From contig CAJYIG010000250.1 in the NCBI GenBank assembly GCA_913774725.1, positions 1 to 7,243 of the forward strand: a DNA stretch of 7,243 bases, in the 5' to 3' direction. Position 1 is the stretch's first letter. Each line of letters starts with the position of its first letter. A program made the position numbers and the translations under genes. This document shows positions 4,341 through 7,243 of this stretch, piece after piece. This DNA is from an uncultured Curtobacterium sp. (GTDB lineage: Bacteria > Actinomycetota > Actinomycetes > Actinomycetales > Microbacteriaceae). The notes beneath the pieces were generated by a model. That model searched no databases. It was not told the origin of the DNA and worked only from the letters and a program-made list of their open reading frames with translations.

Positions 4341-7243
4341 TGCGCGTCGTCGTCACGGTCGTCGACGACGCGACCGGTGAGCACTCCGACGTCCTCGTCG
4401 ACGCCGCCGGACAGACGCCGATGCGGACGGTCGTCGACGCCCTGGTCGAGCGGACCGGCGGCCGGCCCGTCCCGGACGGCGCCCCCGACGGCGACGTGCC
4501 GTTCGCGCGCAGCGGGCTCGTCGACGGCGCCGTCCTGCACGTCGGCGGTGCCGAGCGGCCGCAGCCCGAGCACGGCACCGTGCACCTGTTCGTCGTGGGC
4601 GGGGTCGACGCGGGTCGCGTCCGACGGCTGTCGCCGGGTACGGTCCGCATCGCCCTCGCCGAGGACGGTGCGGCCGCGGTCGGTGCGGCCGCCGACGGTC
4701 CCGGTCTGGAGGCCCGCACCGCGTTCGACGGGTCGGTGACGGTCCGGCTCACCCCGCCCGAGGACGACGGCGAGCGTCCCACGGACCGTCCCGCGCCCAC
4801 CCTCGAGGGCGAGCCGATCGCGGCTGAGTGGTCGGACTGGCCGGCACACGCCCTCGTGCGCCTCGGCGACACGGTGCTGAGCGTCGCGCCGGTCGAGGTC
4901 GTCGACCGCATGCTACTCCGTCCGCCGGACTCCGGGCAGCTCGACTTCAACCGGCCGCCGCGGCTGCTCCCGCCGTTCCTGCAGACGGACTTCCGGATCC
5001 CGAAGCCGCCGGTGGCGCCGCAGCGGTCCGCGATCCCGTGGATCATGGTGTTCGTCCCGGCGATGTTCGGCATCGTGATGGCGACCGTGTTCCGCTCGCC
5101 GTTCTACCTGCTCTTCGCGGCGATGACGCCGATGATGGTGATCGGGCAGACGATCAGTGCCCGGCGCACCGGCAGGAAGAGCCACCGGAAGCAACTCGCG
5201 GAGCACCGCGAACGGGTCGCCGCGCTCGAGACGGCGATCGACCAGGCGGTTCTCGACCAGCGCGACCAGCGGCGGACGTCCGCGCTCGACGCCGCCTCGC
5301 TGCGGGTGGTCGCGACCACCCCCGGGCGGCGGCTCTGGGAGCGCCGGCCCTCCGACGGCGACCACCTGCACGTGCGGATCGGCACGGGCGACCTGCCGTC
5401 GACCGTCACCGTGGTGGACGACCGCGACCTCGACGGCCTCGCCCACACGCCCCGGGTCACCCGCGGCGTGCCCGTGACGGTCCCGCTCGCCGAGGTCGGG
5501 GTGCTCGGCATCGCCGGCGCCGGTGCCGCCCCGCGCGACCTCGGACGCTGGGTGCTCGGGCAGCTCGCCGTCACGCAGAGCCCGCGCGAGGTGCAGTTCG
5601 TCGTGCTCACGGCTCAGCAGCACGTCCCGGCGTGGGCGTGGACGCTCTGGCTGCCGCACCTGCGACCGACGGGCGGGCAGGAGGCCCTGGCGCTCATCGG
5701 TGCCGACGGTGAGACGATCGGGCGGCGCCTTGCCGAGCTCACCCAGGTGCTCGCCGAGCGCCGCGCGGAGCGGCAGAAGAACGGGACGCACCGGAGCCGG
5801 TTCTCCCCCGAGATCGTCGTGGTGCTCGACGGTGCCCGACGACTCCGCGCGATGCCCGGCGTCGTGGGACTCCTCCGGGACGGGCCCGCGTGCGGGATCC
5901 GCCTCGTCTGCATCGACGAGGAGGAGTGGCAGCTCCCCGAGGAGTGCGTCGCCACCGTCACGCACCGCAGCCCCACCGAGCTCGTGCTGCGTCGGCAGCT
6001 GTCCGCGCCCGTCGAGCTCGTGCTCGCGGACCGGGTCGCGGACGACTGGTACGACGACGTCGCCCGCGGGACCTCGCCGCTCCGCGACACGAGCGGGTCC
6101 GACGGGGACGGCCTGGTGCCGGACGCCGCCCGACTGCTCGACGTCGTCGACCTGCCACGGCCCGACGGCCGGACCGTCGCCGAACGCTGGGCGGCGTCGG
6201 GAACGAGCACCTCCGCGGTCGTGGGCGTCGGGATCGACGGCGCCTTCGAGCTCGACCTGGTCAAGGACGGCCCGCACGGCCTGGTCGCCGGCACCACCGG
6301 GTCCGGCAAGTCCGAGTTCCTGCAGACCCTCGTCGCGTCGCTCGCGCTGCGGAACCGCCCGGACCGGATGACGTTCGTGCTCGTCGACTACAAGGGCGGC
6401 GCGGCCTTCAGCGTGGCGTCGGACCTGCCGCACACCGTCGGGCTCGTCACCGACCTCGACCAGCACCTGGTCGAGCGGGCGCTCCGGTCGCTGCGCGCCG
6501 AGCTCACCCGGCGTGAGCACATCCTCGCTGCCTCGGGTGCGAAGGACATCGAGGACCACGAGGCGCACCTCGCCCGCGGCGGTGCCGGGGAGGCGATGCC
6601 ACGGCTCGTGCTCGTCATCGACGAGTTCGCGGCGATGGTCACCGAGCTGCCCGACTTCGTCACCGGCCTGATCGGCATCGCGCAGCGCGGTCGCTCGCTC
6701 GGAGTGCACCTCATCCTGGCCACGCAGCGCCCCGGCGGTGTCGTCGGACCGGACATCCGGGCGAACACGAACCTGCGTGTCGCGCTGCGGATGACCGACT
6801 CCGGCGAGAGCACCGACGTCATCGACGTGGCCGACGCCGCACGGATCCCGAAGAGCGTGCCGGGGCGCGCGTTCGCGCGCCTCGGTCACTCGTCGGTGGT
6901 GCCCTTCCAGTCGGCGCGGGTCGGCGGTCGGTGGGCCGGCGAGGAGGACCCGGCCACGGGCCTCCCGTTCGTCCGGGTGCTCGACTGGCGCGACTTCGCC
7001 ACCGCACCGCCCACCCGACCGTCGCGCAGCGACCAGGCGACCGCCGCCACGGACCTGTCGGTCCTGGTGCAGGCGATGGGTGACGCGCGCGACCGACTCG
7101 GCATCGGACGGGTGCACAGCCCGTGGCTGCCGCCGCTGCCGGAGCTGCTGCCGCTCGCGCAGGTCGCATCGGCCGCGGTCGGGTCGTCCGCTCCCTCTGC
7201 ACCTTCCGGGTCGTCGCCGGTCGAGTCGCTGCGCTTCGCCGTC
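4340..7243 (+). CDS. type VII secretion FtsK/SpoIIIE ATPase (EccC/EssC family), C-terminus beyond the window
   Basis: The motor of the secretion system: a membrane-bound hexamer-forming ATPase that recognises WXG100 substrates and powers export. 968 codons are visible and the frame is open at the right edge; complete family members are usually about 1300-1500 residues. Domains in order: residues 1-69, a small ubiquitin-like fold (helix at 26-40, GLVDGAVLHV at 59-68); 78-185, FHA-like (VHLFVVGGVDAGRVRRL, later LVRLGDTVLSV) without the usual GR...S...H phosphopeptide residues; two transmembrane helices at about 232-251 and 254-272; a basic helical linker at 275-312; the DUF domain starting at the family motif LWERRPSDGDHLHVRIGTG (332-350), with a degenerate P-loop GIAGAGAAPRD (390-400); and motor domain 1 with Walker A GTTGSGKS (651-658), VDYKGGAAF (682-690), Walker B LVLVIDEF (756-763) and ATQRPGG (794-800). 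The linker motif PWLPPLP (928-934) leads toward domain 2, which is not in the window. ATG at 4340 overlaps the previous TGA, with GGGA at 4327-4330 upstream. Catalytic residues of domain 1 are intact, so it is probably active. The layout is closer to EssC than to mycobacterial EccC. Confidence 0.95.
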   Translation, partial: MRVVVTVVDDATGEHSDVLVDAAGQTPMRTVVDALVERTGGRPVPDGAPDGDVPFARSGLVDGAVLHVGGAERPQPEHGTVHLFVVGGVDAGRVRRLSPGTVRIALAEDGAAAVGAAADGPGLEARTAFDGSVTVRLTPPEDDGERPTDRPAPTLEGEPIAAEWSDWPAHALVRLGDTVLSVAPVEVVDRMLLRPPDSGQLDFNRPPRLLPPFLQTDFRIPKPPVAPQRSAIPWIMVFVPAMFGIVMATVFRSPFYLLFAAMTPMMVIGQTISARRTGRKSHRKQLAEHRERVAALETAIDQAVLDQRDQRRTSALDAASLRVVATTPGRRLWERRPSDGDHLHVRIGTGDLPSTVTVVDDRDLDGLAHTPRVTRGVPVTVPLAEVGVLGIAGAGAAPRDLGRWVLGQLAVTQSPREVQFVVLTAQQHVPAWAWTLWLPHLRPTGGQEALALIGADGETIGRRLAELTQVLAERRAERQKNGTHRSRFSPEIVVVLDGARRLRAMPGVVGLLRDGPACGIRLVCIDEEEWQLPEECVATVTHRSPTELVLRRQLSAPVELVLADRVADDWYDDVARGTSPLRDTSGSDGDGLVPDAARLLDVVDLPRPDGRTVAERWAASGTSTSAVVGVGIDGAFELDLVKDGPHGLVAGTTGSGKSEFLQTLVASLALRNRPDRMTFVLVDYKGGAAFSVASDLPHTVGLVTDLDQHLVERALRSLRAELTRREHILAASGAKDIEDHEAHLARGGAGEAMPRLVLVIDEFAAMVTELPDFVTGLIGIAQRGRSLGVHLILATQRPGGVVGPDIRANTNLRVALRMTDSGESTDVIDVADAARIPKSVPGRAFARLGHSSVVPFQSARVGGRWAGEEDPATGLPFVRVLDWRDFATAPPTRPSRSDQATAATDLSVLVQAMGDARDRLGIGRVHSPWLPPLPELLPLAQVASAAVGSSAPSAPSGSSPVESLRFAV

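Noticed and set aside
4913..7117. 734-codon minus-strand open frame opposite the ATPase
   Set aside because: The plus strand encodes canonical Walker A, Walker B and family motifs here; the antisense product is an R/H/G/D/E-rich shadow with no domain.

Overview
The window is one uninterrupted plus-strand block of genes from a very GC-rich actinobacterium. Codon third positions are almost all G or C, GTG starts are used, and the protein style would fit the Microbacteriaceae (for example a Curtobacterium-like genome), but the taxon is an inference from composition and style, not a match. The block is part of a type VII (ESX/WXG100) secretion locus. Neither end is complete: the first gene enters from the left, and the last gene, the motor ATPase, runs off the right edge after 968 codons.

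Layout: (1) 1-122, C-terminal end of a WXG100 secreted protein. (2) 123-209, an 87-base intergenic gap with a strong RNA hairpin (132-176), a four-tract G-quadruplex-capable motif read on the minus strand (178-196) and a clear Shine-Dalgarno (200-204). (3) 210-503, a 97-residue helical protein of WXG100 size without a WXG motif. (4) 503-2077, a 524-residue protein with a T7SS-substrate-like N-terminal domain, a hydrophobic central region, a coiled coil and an unrecognised C-terminus. (5) 2108-2698 and 2695-3423, two soluble proteins of unknown function that look like distant tandem paralogues. (6) 3420-4340, a membrane-anchored protein with one N-terminal transmembrane helix and a cytoplasmic domain of unknown function. 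(7) 4340 to the window end, an EccC/EssC-type FtsK/SpoIIIE ATPase: two small N-terminal beta-rich domains (ubiquitin-like and FHA-like), two transmembrane helices, the DUF (degenerate ATPase) domain, and a complete first motor domain with Walker A and B.

How they may work together: the WXG100 protein and the 97-aa/524-aa pair are candidate substrates or substrate plus helper. The ATPase is the motor that recognises and drives them. The membrane-anchored protein and the two soluble proteins are locus-specific parts whose position between substrates and motor suggests assembly, adaptor or chaperone roles. From 210 onward the stop and start codons overlap at four of five junctions (TGATG, ATGA, GTGA, TGATG), so translation is likely coupled. 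The only real gaps are after the WXG100 gene and the 30-base gap at 2078-2107.

The most interesting point is the mixture: an actinobacterial locus whose ATPase has the N-terminal FHA-type layout associated with Firmicutes EssC, surrounded by proteins that I cannot match to EccB, EccD, EccE, mycosin, EssA or EssB. No RNA genes, mobile elements, CRISPR arrays or convincing minus-strand genes were seen.
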